Source: Candidatus Obscuribacterales bacterium (lineage in GTDB: Bacteria > Cyanobacteriota > Vampirovibrionia > Obscuribacterales > Obscuribacteraceae). From it: DNA of 36,281 bases. Shown here in pieces: positions 26,233 to 34,427 of the stretch. The notes beneath the pieces were generated by a model. It was given only the letters and a program-made list of their open reading frames with translations. It made no database searches and was not told the DNA's origin. How positions within the stretch are numbered: the stretch's first letter is position 1; each line of letters begins with the position of its first letter. The DNA is taken from NCBI GenBank assembly GCA_021732565.1, contig JAKFUT010000041.1, positions 1-36,281 on the forward strand, read 5' to 3'. Both the position numbers and the translations under genes were made by a program.

Positions 26233-27105
26233 GTGATTAGATTCTGTTCGAAAGAAAGGAGCATCAACGAGCTTCAATTAAGCTGCGAAAGCTGGGACCG
26301 GCTAAATGTTGGTATATATTCAAAGACATACCCCGGCGGAGAAATCAGACGTGCCAGACATTGCGGCAGCGATTTTGTCGAGGTGATTGATGACAGCAAA
26401 AAATATTTCCTGGCTCATATTGACAATGTTTATTCCTGCACTTGCGATGAGTGGAAAAATCAGACTCGGATTAACGAAAGCCGCCGAACTTGTCGTCACC
26501 TGAAGAGTTATCGCGGTGAGAAAGAGGAGCAGATGCGGGTCGATCCGTTGGGCCCGCCGCCGTCGCTCCCGCCTGAGTTCCTCAAATCGCCCTCTTCTAC
26601 CGCGCGACAGCATGGCACGTCGAACTCCAGCGAACTAACTGCTAAAGAAGAGGACTATGACGACGAGTTCGATGCGCAGATCTCTTCATGGTCCGTTGTT
26701 GTTCCCTACGAAGCGGACATCAGCTCCGCATTACAAAAGGCCCGACAAAGAGAGTTTGCAAATCATTTCTCCACCTGGGCTTCCATTGAAGAAGCGACCA
26801 TCGAGGCCACTGGAACCATTCTCGATATCAAATATGTCACCAACGACGGACCTCCAGGCATGTGCACGACGTGCCCCTTGCCTTCGAAAACCTTGGAATC
26901 GGTTTTTGGTACGAACAAACCAACTGAAAAAGTGCTTCAACAAAAAACGCAGCGCGCAATCACGCGACTTTTGCTGAAGGAGTGGTGGCTTGATGACTCG
27001 CCGGAGTTTTGCCTGCAAAGCTACTATGTTGTTCTTTACGAGAAGCGCGGCGCTGATTTGACACCATCCAAGATAGCCTTCGCTGGCTGGTCCGATAATT
27101 GTTGA
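26233..27105 (+). CDS. SWIM zinc-finger protein
   Basis: A 290-residue ORF with a GTG start but no clear ribosome-binding site; an upstream frame quickly meets a stop, so the start is uncertain. Residues 69-89 form a SWIM zinc finger, C69-x-C71-x15-C87-x-H89 (CTCDEWKN ... CRHL). The N-terminal 65 residues are beta-like and include SDFVEVIDDSKKYFLAHID, as in other SWIM proteins where a short substrate-facing sheet precedes the finger. The rest (about 100-290) is unrecognised, with a charged stretch (KEEDYDDEFDAQ) and a later CTTCPLPSKT. SWIM domains bind DNA or proteins, and in bacteria often accompany SWI/SNF helicases, but none is nearby. It is divergent from the VIT-vWA gene. Confidence 0.75.
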   Translation: MIRFCSKERSINELQLSCESWDRLNVGIYSKTYPGGEIRRARHCGSDFVEVIDDSKKYFLAHIDNVYSCTCDEWKNQTRINESRRTCRHLKSYRGEKEEQMRVDPLGPPPSLPPEFLKSPSSTARQHGTSNSSELTAKEEDYDDEFDAQISSWSVVVPYEADISSALQKARQREFANHFSTWASIEEATIEATGTILDIKYVTNDGPPGMCTTCPLPSKTLESVFGTNKPTEKVLQQKTQRAITRLLLKEWWLDDSPEFCLQSYYVVLYEKRGADLTPSKIAFAGWSDNC

Positions 27106-27280
27106 GCCACAATCTCAACGAGAGGCTTCGGGAGTGTTGCCAGGGTGGGTGCCACCATATACGGTACTTGCGCAGGTCTAGGGAAAAGAGGCGGAACGCC
27201 AGCACTCCCGGGCTAGGCAAGCTCCTTCTTCCGGTCACGATTAAGGCAGCGTAGCCAGGCAGACAGAGCTGGAAAGAAAG

Positions 27281-27826
27281 CTAGGTTTGAAGACTTGGGG
27301 TGGTGCCGGGAGGAAGCGGAGGTGGCTCAATAGGCGTCATTCTGCCAAATGCCTTTGGCGGACTTCCCACATATATTATTGAATCAGCGGAAATTTTGCC
27401 CGTGTCAACACACCAGTTAACCAATGCGGTTCCAACAGCAGCCACCAATATTCCAGTCAAAAACACCACCACGTTCCAATTCGCCTTTGACCGGGCTGCG
27501 GCGTCCGTCAAAGATTTGGCGCGTATTCTAGCCGCTCTAATGCCGTTCAAAATGGCAAATACGGCAATTACCAGACCGAGGGAAACCAAGAGAACTTTCA
27601 GTGCCAGAGCCAGTGAAACTGAGTGTCCGTTCAAGTCTCCAAACGCATAAACCGATTTCTGATATAGCCCGTTCCAATCGAGAACCGGAGAACCTGTATT
27701 TGCAGCCTGAGGCGCATTGGTCGTGCTGTCAAACGCATCTTGTCCCCATACAGATGTGCAGTTGAGGAGCATCAATGTGATAGCACAAGTTGGAATGAAA
27801 ACTTTGAATCTCACTGTCCACCTCAT
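27281..27826 (-). CDS. Exported or membrane protein of unknown function
   Basis: This 181-residue protein has a likely signal peptide (FIPTCAITLMLLNCTSVWGQ) and two TM segments (about 75-97, LALALKVLLVSLGLVIAVFAIL, and about 118-137, WNVVVFLTGILVAAVGTALV). A Pro-rich C-terminal tail ends PPPLPPGTTPS. No family is recognised. The annotated start is ATG 27826, but GTG 27814 has GAGGTGG at better spacing and is a good alternative; both keep the signal peptide. It converges on the SWIM gene. Confidence 0.7.
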   Translation of the reverse strand: MRWTVRFKVFIPTCAITLMLLNCTSVWGQDAFDSTTNAPQAANTGSPVLDWNGLYQKSVYAFGDLNGHSVSLALALKVLLVSLGLVIAVFAILNGIRAARIRAKSLTDAAARSKANWNVVVFLTGILVAAVGTALVNWCVDTGKISADSIIYVGSPPKAFGRMTPIEPPPLPPGTTPSLQT

Positions 27827-28032
27827 TTAGGCTTGCCCTGGTGGAAGTGGGAGCTGAGCCATGTCAATCCATGATTCTATCATTCGACTGTCTGGCGGTT
27901 AAGTGTTCTTTTTATCATCCGATGTTGGAAAACGCGATTTGTGGAACGGATACCTTTCTCGTTGTAAGGCAATCACCTTCAGGTTACGAAAGATCGCCAG
28001 AGTTCTTCAATCGAGCCAAATCGGTTCAATTG

Positions 28033-28097
28033 TAAGCGCTCCCTCCGGCTCGGTTCCGTCGCTTCGCCGCCGCTAGCCGCTCGTTTGGCGCCAGACG
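28033..28097 (+). repeat. Dispersed repeat, copy 3
   Basis: This 65-bp copy begins TAAGCGCTCCCTCCGGCTC and ends GGCGCCAGACG. It matches copy 2 (11880-11944) end to end, 16 kb away. It lies 14 bases past the stop of the minus-strand gene 28111-29004. The CGGCT/AGCCG arms of the stem are kept. Confidence 0.75.
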
Positions 28098-28110
28098 CGC
28101 TCAAGCCGCT

Positions 28111-29004
28111 TCAATTGCCCGCTGCCTTACCCGGCTCAGTGAGCAACCGCCGAATCCTGCTTCCGAATTCTCGGCGCGAGGGATCTTCGGGAAGAGCCAA
28201 ATTGATTGCGATGGTAAGAACCCCATTTGCGTACCGAGCGTCGGCCTGCTTCTCCACCACGAACGTGACACCCTTTAGTTCCCTGCGAATTCTTTGCGCA
28301 TCAGGCGATGTGCGAAGGAGTTCGGATAATTCGCCCGTTGTCTCGTTCATTACATTGGCTATTTCTCTAAGTGGACCGCCCTCCACCGAGACGCCGGCGA
28401 GATCCATTGTGTAAGTAATTTGCTTTCCAGCCTTCTCGGTCAACCAGGTGGAAAAATTCGCCATTTTTCGCTTGAGGTCTATTTTTGTTGGTGCAGCCAT
28501 GTTTGCGAAGGACCCGTATCCCATTGTTGATTGAACCAGATTGGTCCATGCATCGCGGATCTCCACCGATTCGATTTCACTGACTCTGATGAACGCCAGT
28601 CTGGAACCGCTGCGTGTGGTCTCGCTCTCCTTCGTTTCCATCAGTACGGTGGGATCTTTACTGGACGATGATTGCAGGTCAAACACTCTTCCCAAATAAC
28701 TCTTACCCTTACACGTCACAGCCACAATCGGCAGCTCAATCTCTTCGCCATTGGTCAAACGCCGTTTGAGGTCCACCAGGCGCTGCAACGTTTGCCAGAT
28801 GCTTTCTGCTTGAACATGCAATAAAGGACTCGATCTCACCGACAAGTACTGCTCGTCTGCATACTCAGCTAATGCCGGTACCCGGGACACAACTACATAA
28901 AGCACCAGGCACCAGATGGTTGCACTCATAACCGAAGAATGGAGGCCGGCGTTTAATTTCATTGCGAGAACCACTCTTTGAGGCGGCATAAGAAACGCCA
29001 CCAT
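28111..29004 (-). CDS. Exported protein of unknown function
   Basis: The N-terminal part holds a hydrophobic segment, SVMSATIWCLVLYVVVSRVP, ending ALAEYADE, which looks like a signal peptide with cleavage after ALA. The mature part (about 250 residues) has no recognised domain. It contains a beta-rich stretch, VAVTCKGKSYLGRVFDLQ, and later TWLTEKAGKQITYTMDLAGV, followed by a helical C-terminal region. Several starts are possible: ATG 29004 or the next codon GTG (GAGGT is just upstream), and ATG 28962. A copy of the dispersed repeat lies immediately downstream of its stop. It probably works outside the cytoplasmic membrane. Confidence 0.7.
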   Translation of the reverse strand: MVAFLMPPQRVVLAMKLNAGLHSSVMSATIWCLVLYVVVSRVPALAEYADEQYLSVRSSPLLHVQAESIWQTLQRLVDLKRRLTNGEEIELPIVAVTCKGKSYLGRVFDLQSSSSKDPTVLMETKESETTRSGSRLAFIRVSEIESVEIRDAWTNLVQSTMGYGSFANMAAPTKIDLKRKMANFSTWLTEKAGKQITYTMDLAGVSVEGGPLREIANVMNETTGELSELLRTSPDAQRIRRELKGVTFVVEKQADARYANGVLTIAINLALPEDPSRREFGSRIRRLLTEPGKAAGN

Positions 29005-29192
29005 ATTACCTCAGCCGGACACCACCCGGGCATATCTTGTCGAATGCGATTGACCGAAGGCTAATACCTGAGACTTCAAAATCCGTTGACGTAGAGCTTC
29101 TAGAATTGCGAATTTCTGTGGCTAGGTTCCCGCGGTGACCCTAACCGGAGTGGACCCCGGAGAAGATTATGGATCTGGCAATTCTAGTGATT

Positions 29193-30248
29193 TCAATCAG
29201 AATTTCCTTCGTAAAGCGAATCAACAATTCCTCCCGCTTTCTTAAAAGCGTTCAAAAGATCTGCTGGTGGTTTGTCGCCGCACTGCTTGACGATCAACTT
29301 CATCGTTGCGTTGACATGGATGTTCGACCAACAAGTTCCTAGCGAAAGAGAGCGCTTTACTAGATCCCCGACAACCTTCACGTCAATTTGATTATCACCG
29401 GTTTTTGGATCCCTGGCCATTAACCATGCTGTTTTGATGGTGAAAGTTCCCGTCAAGTCAGTCATCCCTTTGGCCATGTCCTCTTGCCGACCAATTTCTT
29501 GTTTGCAAATCGAAAGCGCTTTTCGCTCAGCTGCGTGCGCATTGCACTTAACGGCGTTGGCTTCCAATGCAGTGATGAAGTGTTTCAAGCGGGAGAGAGA
29601 TTCCATCTCTTCTTTCAAAACCCGGTCGGGCAACTGCAGCAAAGGTTTTCGCAGTGCCAGCCGTCGCGAGTTGATCTCTGCTGAGTGCACGTACAGGTCA
29701 TCACTACTGGGAAGAAATGCCAGCTCCATATTTTCGAGATTTTGTAATTGTGCATGTTGTTCTAACAAGATCCGTGCTGGTCGCAGTAGTGGATAACTGA
29801 GTCGGGTTGACTCTCTACGAATGTTGGCATCGTCGGAGCCCATTGCCCGAATGAGCGCAGGCAATGCGGCGGGGCCAATCTTGGCCAGAACTTCCTTGGC
29901 CTTTTCTCGTACGTGGTAGTCCTCCGACTCGAGCCTCTCTAGAAGCCGCTTGCACTCATGTGCGATCCCTGTCGGTGTGGTGGTTTTGACTTGCAAATCT
30001 GATTCAATTACATTTTTTGCTCTTTCAAGGTCCTTCCGTGAAAGTGTATTGACCCAGTTTGTTTCAATGATTGCTCGAGAATCGGATCGCGCTTCCGCTT
30101 TGGAGTTTGTCAGCTCCAATGACTGAAAAATTTCGGGCTGAAGAGTCTCAGACGGGCTGGCCGCCATCGTGGAAAATTCCTGATAAAGGTCTTCGGCATG
30201 CGAATTCGGTTCTGAGTCGCAGTCACCCGGGTGCTTGAGGTCTTCCAT
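29193..30248 (-). CDS. HEAT-repeat-containing protein of unknown function
   Basis: I place the start at ATG 30248, which has CCGGAGAAATACAAC upstream, giving 351 residues; the frame is open further to 30401 without a ribosome-binding site. Residues about 100-155 hold HEAT-like helices (ESEDYHVREKAKEVLAKIG, then ALPALIRAMGSDDANIRRES), a protein-interaction fold. The N-terminal 50 residues are acidic and look disordered. The C-terminal half is unrecognised, with ALRKPLLQLPDRVLKEEMESL and a last helical region. There is no signal peptide or TM segment, so it is probably cytoplasmic. Confidence 0.75.
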   Translation of the reverse strand: MEDLKHPGDCDSEPNSHAEDLYQEFSTMAASPSETLQPEIFQSLELTNSKAEARSDSRAIIETNWVNTLSRKDLERAKNVIESDLQVKTTTPTGIAHECKRLLERLESEDYHVREKAKEVLAKIGPAALPALIRAMGSDDANIRRESTRLSYPLLRPARILLEQHAQLQNLENMELAFLPSSDDLYVHSAEINSRRLALRKPLLQLPDRVLKEEMESLSRLKHFITALEANAVKCNAHAAERKALSICKQEIGRQEDMAKGMTDLTGTFTIKTAWLMARDPKTGDNQIDVKVVGDLVKRSLSLGTCWSNIHVNATMKLIVKQCGDKPPADLLNAFKKAGGIVDSLYEGNSD

Positions 30249-30513
30249 GTTGTATTTCTCCGGAGGTTGCCGTGCTTTCCTGTCAGTAAAAATTCTAGCC
30301 GCAGCTCCTTGAGAAAATCTTGCAAGTTGCGTTCTCGGTGTGAACCATGAGGGAACGTTTGACCGGAACTCCGACTCCCGAGGGGAAGGACCGATTAACA
30401 ATCCCTCTTACAGCGGTCCGACGATTTCACTTGAATGAGCTGGAGAATCGATCTACCAGTTTCCAGGATTTCAATTAGTGGGAGCACCCATTCAGCTCTT
30501 TGTCTGCGAGTTG

Positions 30514-31408
30514 TTACACCGTTTGGTGCGGAACAGGTCGGTCTGAGGCCCGATCAGCGGAGCGTTTTTGAAGCAATTCGTTGTCTTCAAAGAATGTGCG
30601 CAGATTGTGCATAATCCTGTTGCTCGTACCGGTAATAACGGATTCGGCACCGGCGTTCTGAAGCGCCATTGAGATTTCGTCTTCCGCCATCATGTGAATT
30701 TTCGCGGCATCGACATGAATCTCTGCTTTGGAAATTGGGAAAGGAATATTTTCGGTACCACAAAGACACAGTGCTTCCGAAACTAGCTGGACCGCAAACA
30801 AGACACGGTCCACCGTGATCACGTTGCCGAAGCCAACGGGAACAATATTGTAGTCTCGTGAGAAGTCCCGCGCGGTCTGGATTTCTGTCGGTGCATCAGC
30901 AACATGATAGATCCTTTCATGACCTAAACCTTGCGACACGTACTTAAAATGGTCTCTGCCCTTGGAGAACTTGTAGCGTTTGCCGAGAATCTGTTGCAGG
31001 TAAGGACTGATGATCGATCCTGTTTGGCTATAACTCCACTGATCAAGCACATCTTGTTCCACCGCGGAAGTGATGAAATTCTGCACCTTTGCTCTTTGCA
31101 AATCTTGCAGCAGCTCGCAAGCCCCGGGGAAGTAATTAGCATCAAGAGCCGCTCTAGAGGCCAGTTCATTGTAATAGCCTGCCTACATCCGTCAATATGT
31201 CGTGGCATTCGGAATTGTACATTTGCATTTTATCTGCGCAAGCGAAACCGGATTTCTCAAATCCGAAATTTATGAGTCCCTCCAATGTCGTGTTCAACCG
31301 CTTCTTCGGATTAGAGAAAACCCAAACGGCAAAAGCGAAAGCAACGGGGTTGATATGCATCCGGTCAACCAGGACGCCATCCCGTATCCACAGAATTGCT
31401 GTTGCCAT
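30514..31408 (-). pseudogene. HAD-like gene split by a frameshift
   Basis: Two minus-strand frames together encode one HAD-like protein of about 295 residues. Part 1 starts at ATG 31408 with a strong GAGGAG and reads ILWIRDGVLVDRMHINP, a HAD motif I whose usual nucleophile aspartate is Ile, and ends at a TGA at 31166-31168. Part 2, in another frame, reads YYNELASRAALDANYFPGAC, then FITSAVEQDVLD (motif II), SKGRDHF (motif III Lys) and HVADAPTEIQTAR (motif IV). The two join near 31180-31190 (GATGTAGGCAGG on the minus strand) if one base is gained or lost. Conservation on both sides implies a recent frameshift or a sequencing error. No slippery heptamer was seen. Part 2 alone could start from TTG 31101. 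Confidence 0.7.
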
Positions 31409-31648
31409 TGAAATCTCCTCAACCCGTGCGGCACAAGCACTGAAAATCGCCGCCTATCTGCACCTGCTATCACTACCCGAAGAAAACCAATCCGGTTATT
31501 CATCGTCGGTTGTCAGTTCTATGCCCGGCAGTAGGCTTACTAGCTCAACTTCTACGTTGTCATCGACGGGTAGTAAATCGAACCGGTTGCCTCAGCAGAA
31601 GGCTGTAGTTTGTTCTAAAGTTTACAGATTTCGAAATTTTGTAAAGTA

Positions 31649-31722
31649 TACCAGGAGCGAGATTTGAACTCGCGACCCCAGGTTTATGAAACCTGTGCTC
31701 TAACCGACTGAGCTACCCTGGC
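31649..31722 (-). tRNA. tRNA with CAT anticodon (probably tRNA-Met)
   Basis: The minus strand folds into a complete cloverleaf of 74 bases. The acceptor arm GCCAGGG pairs with the 3' end (with two G-T pairs); the D arm contains AGCTCAGTCGGTTAGAGC; the anticodon stem CAGGT/ACCTG holds the loop TTCATAA; the T arm is GCGAG-TTCAAAT-CTCGC. CCA is not encoded. The CAT anticodon fits elongator Met or a lysidine-modified Ile tRNA; Met is more likely but not proved. Confidence 0.93.
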
Positions 31723-31875
31723 ACCAAGAATATTTAGTATAACATACACTTCCAGAGGCGCGCCGACAGCCTTCTGAAGGGGCAACTTCATGAAATCTTA
31801 CTGCTTTACTGAGTTGTGAAAGGCACAGGGACCGCTAAGATTTCGACACCCAAGAGGGAACAAAACTGCGGTGAG

Positions 31876-34116
31876 CTACCTGACGTCGGGCATTTGCTTA
31901 CGACCGATAAACGACAGCTGACTGTTAACACACAATGCATCCTCAGGTCCACAGACCTTTCTGATGTAGGTGCCATCCGGTTGCATTACCCGCGCTTTTA
32001 CGTTGTCATACAAGTATGTAGTAAGCACCTCATCGCGCAAATAGCGAGCTATTCGTTCGTTTTCCACGGGGAAAACTGTTTCAACTCTGCGGTTCAAGTT
32101 GCGCTGCATCACATCTGCACTGCCCAGGTAGATCTCTTCTTCTCCAGCATTCTTAAAGTAAAAGATGCGGCTGTGCTCAAGGAATCGCCCTACCACGCTT
32201 ATGACCCTGATGTTTTCGCTTACTCCCGGGATTCCCGGGCGCAAACAGCAGGTGCCTCTCACCAGAAGGTCAATTTGTACCCCGGCTCTTGATGCCTCAT
32301 ACAGCAATCTAATGATACGGTCGTCCACCAGAGCGTTGAGCTTGAATATCAAATGACCTTGCTCGCCGTTTCTTTGATGTTCAATTTCACGTTGGATTAG
32401 CGTTTCAATTCGTTCTCTGAGATTGATTGGTGCAACTAGAAGTTTCCTGTAGTCCTTCTTGGCAGAATAACCAGTAAGGTAATTGAACAGATCCGTCACG
32501 TCTGATCCGATTTCTTCGTTGCAGGTCAATAGCCCCAGGTCGGTATAAAAGTGCGCAGTAACTGCATTGTAGTTACCCGTGCCCATGTGTACGTATCGGC
32601 GAATGGAATCACCTTCGCGCCGTACCACCAGTGCCACTTTCGAGTGAATTTTCAACCCGAGCAGCCCGTACACCACATGTACGCCACGAGCTTCTAAGGC
32701 CCTGGCCCATTCAATGTTGCTTCGCTCGTCAAATCTTGCCTTTAACTCAACCAGCACTGCGACTTGCTTTCCATTTTCCATCGCCTCGAGTAAGGCCTCG
32801 ACCACGGGCGAATTCTGCCCGACTCTGTACAGAGTCATTTTTATTGCCAGTACAGATGGATCCCGGGCTGCCTGTGTCAGAAAGTTCACCACCGGCTGAA
32901 AAGAATCATACGGGTGATGAAGTAATACATCGTGACGTCTGATCGTGGCGAAAATATCTTGTTCGGCTATGTCCGGGTTCAGACCATCCGGTATTACGGG
33001 CAGGAACGGAGGATACTTCAAATCACTTCTATCGATGGCATAAACCTGCATCAATAGTGCAAGCGGCAACCGCCCGTCAACTCTGTACACAAGTTCCGAA
33101 TCGATTTCCAGATTGCTGACAAGAATGTCGACGATTCTGTCAGGCATGGCCGTGTTGATCAGTACACGCATTACATCACCGAAGCGGCGCTGTTTAATTC
33201 CCTCTTCGGTTTCCTCCAGAAGGTCTTCCGCTTCCCATTCTTGAATCTCCACTTCGGCATCACGCGTGACGTGGAATGGGTGCGACTCCAAAATTTCCAT
33301 CCCCGGAAATAGCGCATCGAGGTTGGCGGTGATCAGATCATCTAACCAGATAAATCGTTGAGATTGTCCCGGTTGAGCCCGTTTAAGAGGGCTGGCTTCC
33401 GGTGCATCCACTCGAACTAGTTGAGCCAGAGTGTCTGGAACTTTGATTCGAGCAAAACGCTCTTTACCGCTGTGATCTCTGATCAACACAGCCAGATTGA
33501 GACTCAAGTTTGAAATGTGAGGGAATGGATGTCCGGGATCGAATCCTAGCGGTGTCAACACAGGGAAAATATTCTTGAGAAAGTATCTTTGTAGCGATGA
33601 TTGTTGTTCGATCGACAGTTCGTGCCATGAAAAAATGCGCAGTTCTGATTCTGCCAGAGCAGGCAGTAATTCTTGACTTAAACAGCCATGGGCTTCGGCA
33701 TAAATTTCGCTGATCTGTTGTTTTATAGAAGCCAATTGGACAGCTGGAGTAAGTCCATCGACTCCGGCGCTGAAATTTCCTGCATCAACTTGCCGAATGA
33801 GTCCAGCCACTCGCACCATGAAAAATTCGTCGAGGTTGGAGCCCAGGATCGAAAGAAACTTTATTCGTTCTAGCAGCGGATTTCGAGAATCCTGCGCTTC
33901 TTCAAGCACGCGACGTTGAAATGCTAGAAGACTCAGCTCCCTGTTTATGTACAAAACGGGATTGTCTAGAGAGCGCGGCTCGGGGGTGAAATCCACTACT
34001 GCAACTGATTCTTCGGACTCGACCGTATCTTCTTCGCTATCGTCAGAATCTGTCTGCTGCCCTGAACCGCTTGCAATTGTTTCTGTTGCTGCTTCGGAAG
34101 TAATTTGCTCAGACAC
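31876..34116 (-). CDS. ppk1: Polyphosphate kinase 1
   Basis: PPK1 reversibly polymerises phosphate from ATP into polyphosphate. I place the start at GTG 34116, which has GCGAGG at good spacing; the frame is open to 34140. The 746-residue protein opens with a 40-residue acidic Ser/Glu/Asp-rich extension not usual in the family. Family motifs follow: YINRELSLLAFQRRVLEEA, LSILGSNLDEFFMVRVAG, KMTLYRVGQNSPVVEAL, ARFDERSNIEWARALE, GLLGLKIHSKVALVVRR with the phospho-histidine at H491, and EHSRIFYF with H648. The 157-residue spacing of these two His is the same as between H435 and H592 of E. coli PPK1. Other hallmarks (HMGTGNYN, TDLGLLT) are intact. It should be active. No exopolyphosphatase is nearby in the window. 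Confidence 0.97.
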   Translation of the reverse strand: MSEQITSEAATETIASGSGQQTDSDDSEEDTVESEESVAVVDFTPEPRSLDNPVLYINRELSLLAFQRRVLEEAQDSRNPLLERIKFLSILGSNLDEFFMVRVAGLIRQVDAGNFSAGVDGLTPAVQLASIKQQISEIYAEAHGCLSQELLPALAESELRIFSWHELSIEQQSSLQRYFLKNIFPVLTPLGFDPGHPFPHISNLSLNLAVLIRDHSGKERFARIKVPDTLAQLVRVDAPEASPLKRAQPGQSQRFIWLDDLITANLDALFPGMEILESHPFHVTRDAEVEIQEWEAEDLLEETEEGIKQRRFGDVMRVLINTAMPDRIVDILVSNLEIDSELVYRVDGRLPLALLMQVYAIDRSDLKYPPFLPVIPDGLNPDIAEQDIFATIRRHDVLLHHPYDSFQPVVNFLTQAARDPSVLAIKMTLYRVGQNSPVVEALLEAMENGKQVAVLVELKARFDERSNIEWARALEARGVHVVYGLLGLKIHSKVALVVRREGDSIRRYVHMGTGNYNAVTAHFYTDLGLLTCNEEIGSDVTDLFNYLTGYSAKKDYRKLLVAPINLRERIETLIQREIEHQRNGEQGHLIFKLNALVDDRIIRLLYEASRAGVQIDLLVRGTCCLRPGIPGVSENIRVISVVGRFLEHSRIFYFKNAGEEEIYLGSADVMQRNLNRRVETVFPVENERIARYLRDEVLTTYLYDNVKARVMQPDGTYIRKVCGPEDALCVNSQLSFIGRKQMPDVR

Positions 34117-34427
34117 GGCTAACCTCGCAAAACAGGGCACTGTCGCTAAAAGGACACGACAATGTCCATAATACCATACCAGGCAGGGGCCGAACCGACG
34201 AGCCCGGCTGCCTGTCTAGTCTGTGATGTGTCTGAGGATAAGGGATTCCGGGCTATGTTGTTTCTTAGGGAAGTGGCCGAACGAAGGTGCTCAAGGGAGG
34301 TTGCTAATCGGTTCAATCCCAGTCATGACAAGCAATGTGGACTACAAGAAGTCACTGGTTAATAAGAAGTAAGAATGATTAATTACTCTCATCTGCCGTC
34401 TCATCTGCCGGGCTAGACGGTAGTGCG
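34117..34427. other. Gap between ppk1 and the LRV-receiver gene
   Basis: This 311-base gap between two minus-strand genes has no supported gene. It contains a 5-bp inverted repeat GGACA/TGTCC (34152-34167), 36 bases upstream of the ppk1 start, and a CCGTCT/AGACGG pair (34396-34420) just after the stop of the upstream gene. The latter could form a weak hairpin but has no T-tract. Confidence 0.4.

Noticed and set aside
34152-34167. GGACA/TGTCC inverted repeat as a Pho box before ppk1
   Set aside because: It does not match known Pho boxes, and a 5-bp inverted repeat is expected by chance.
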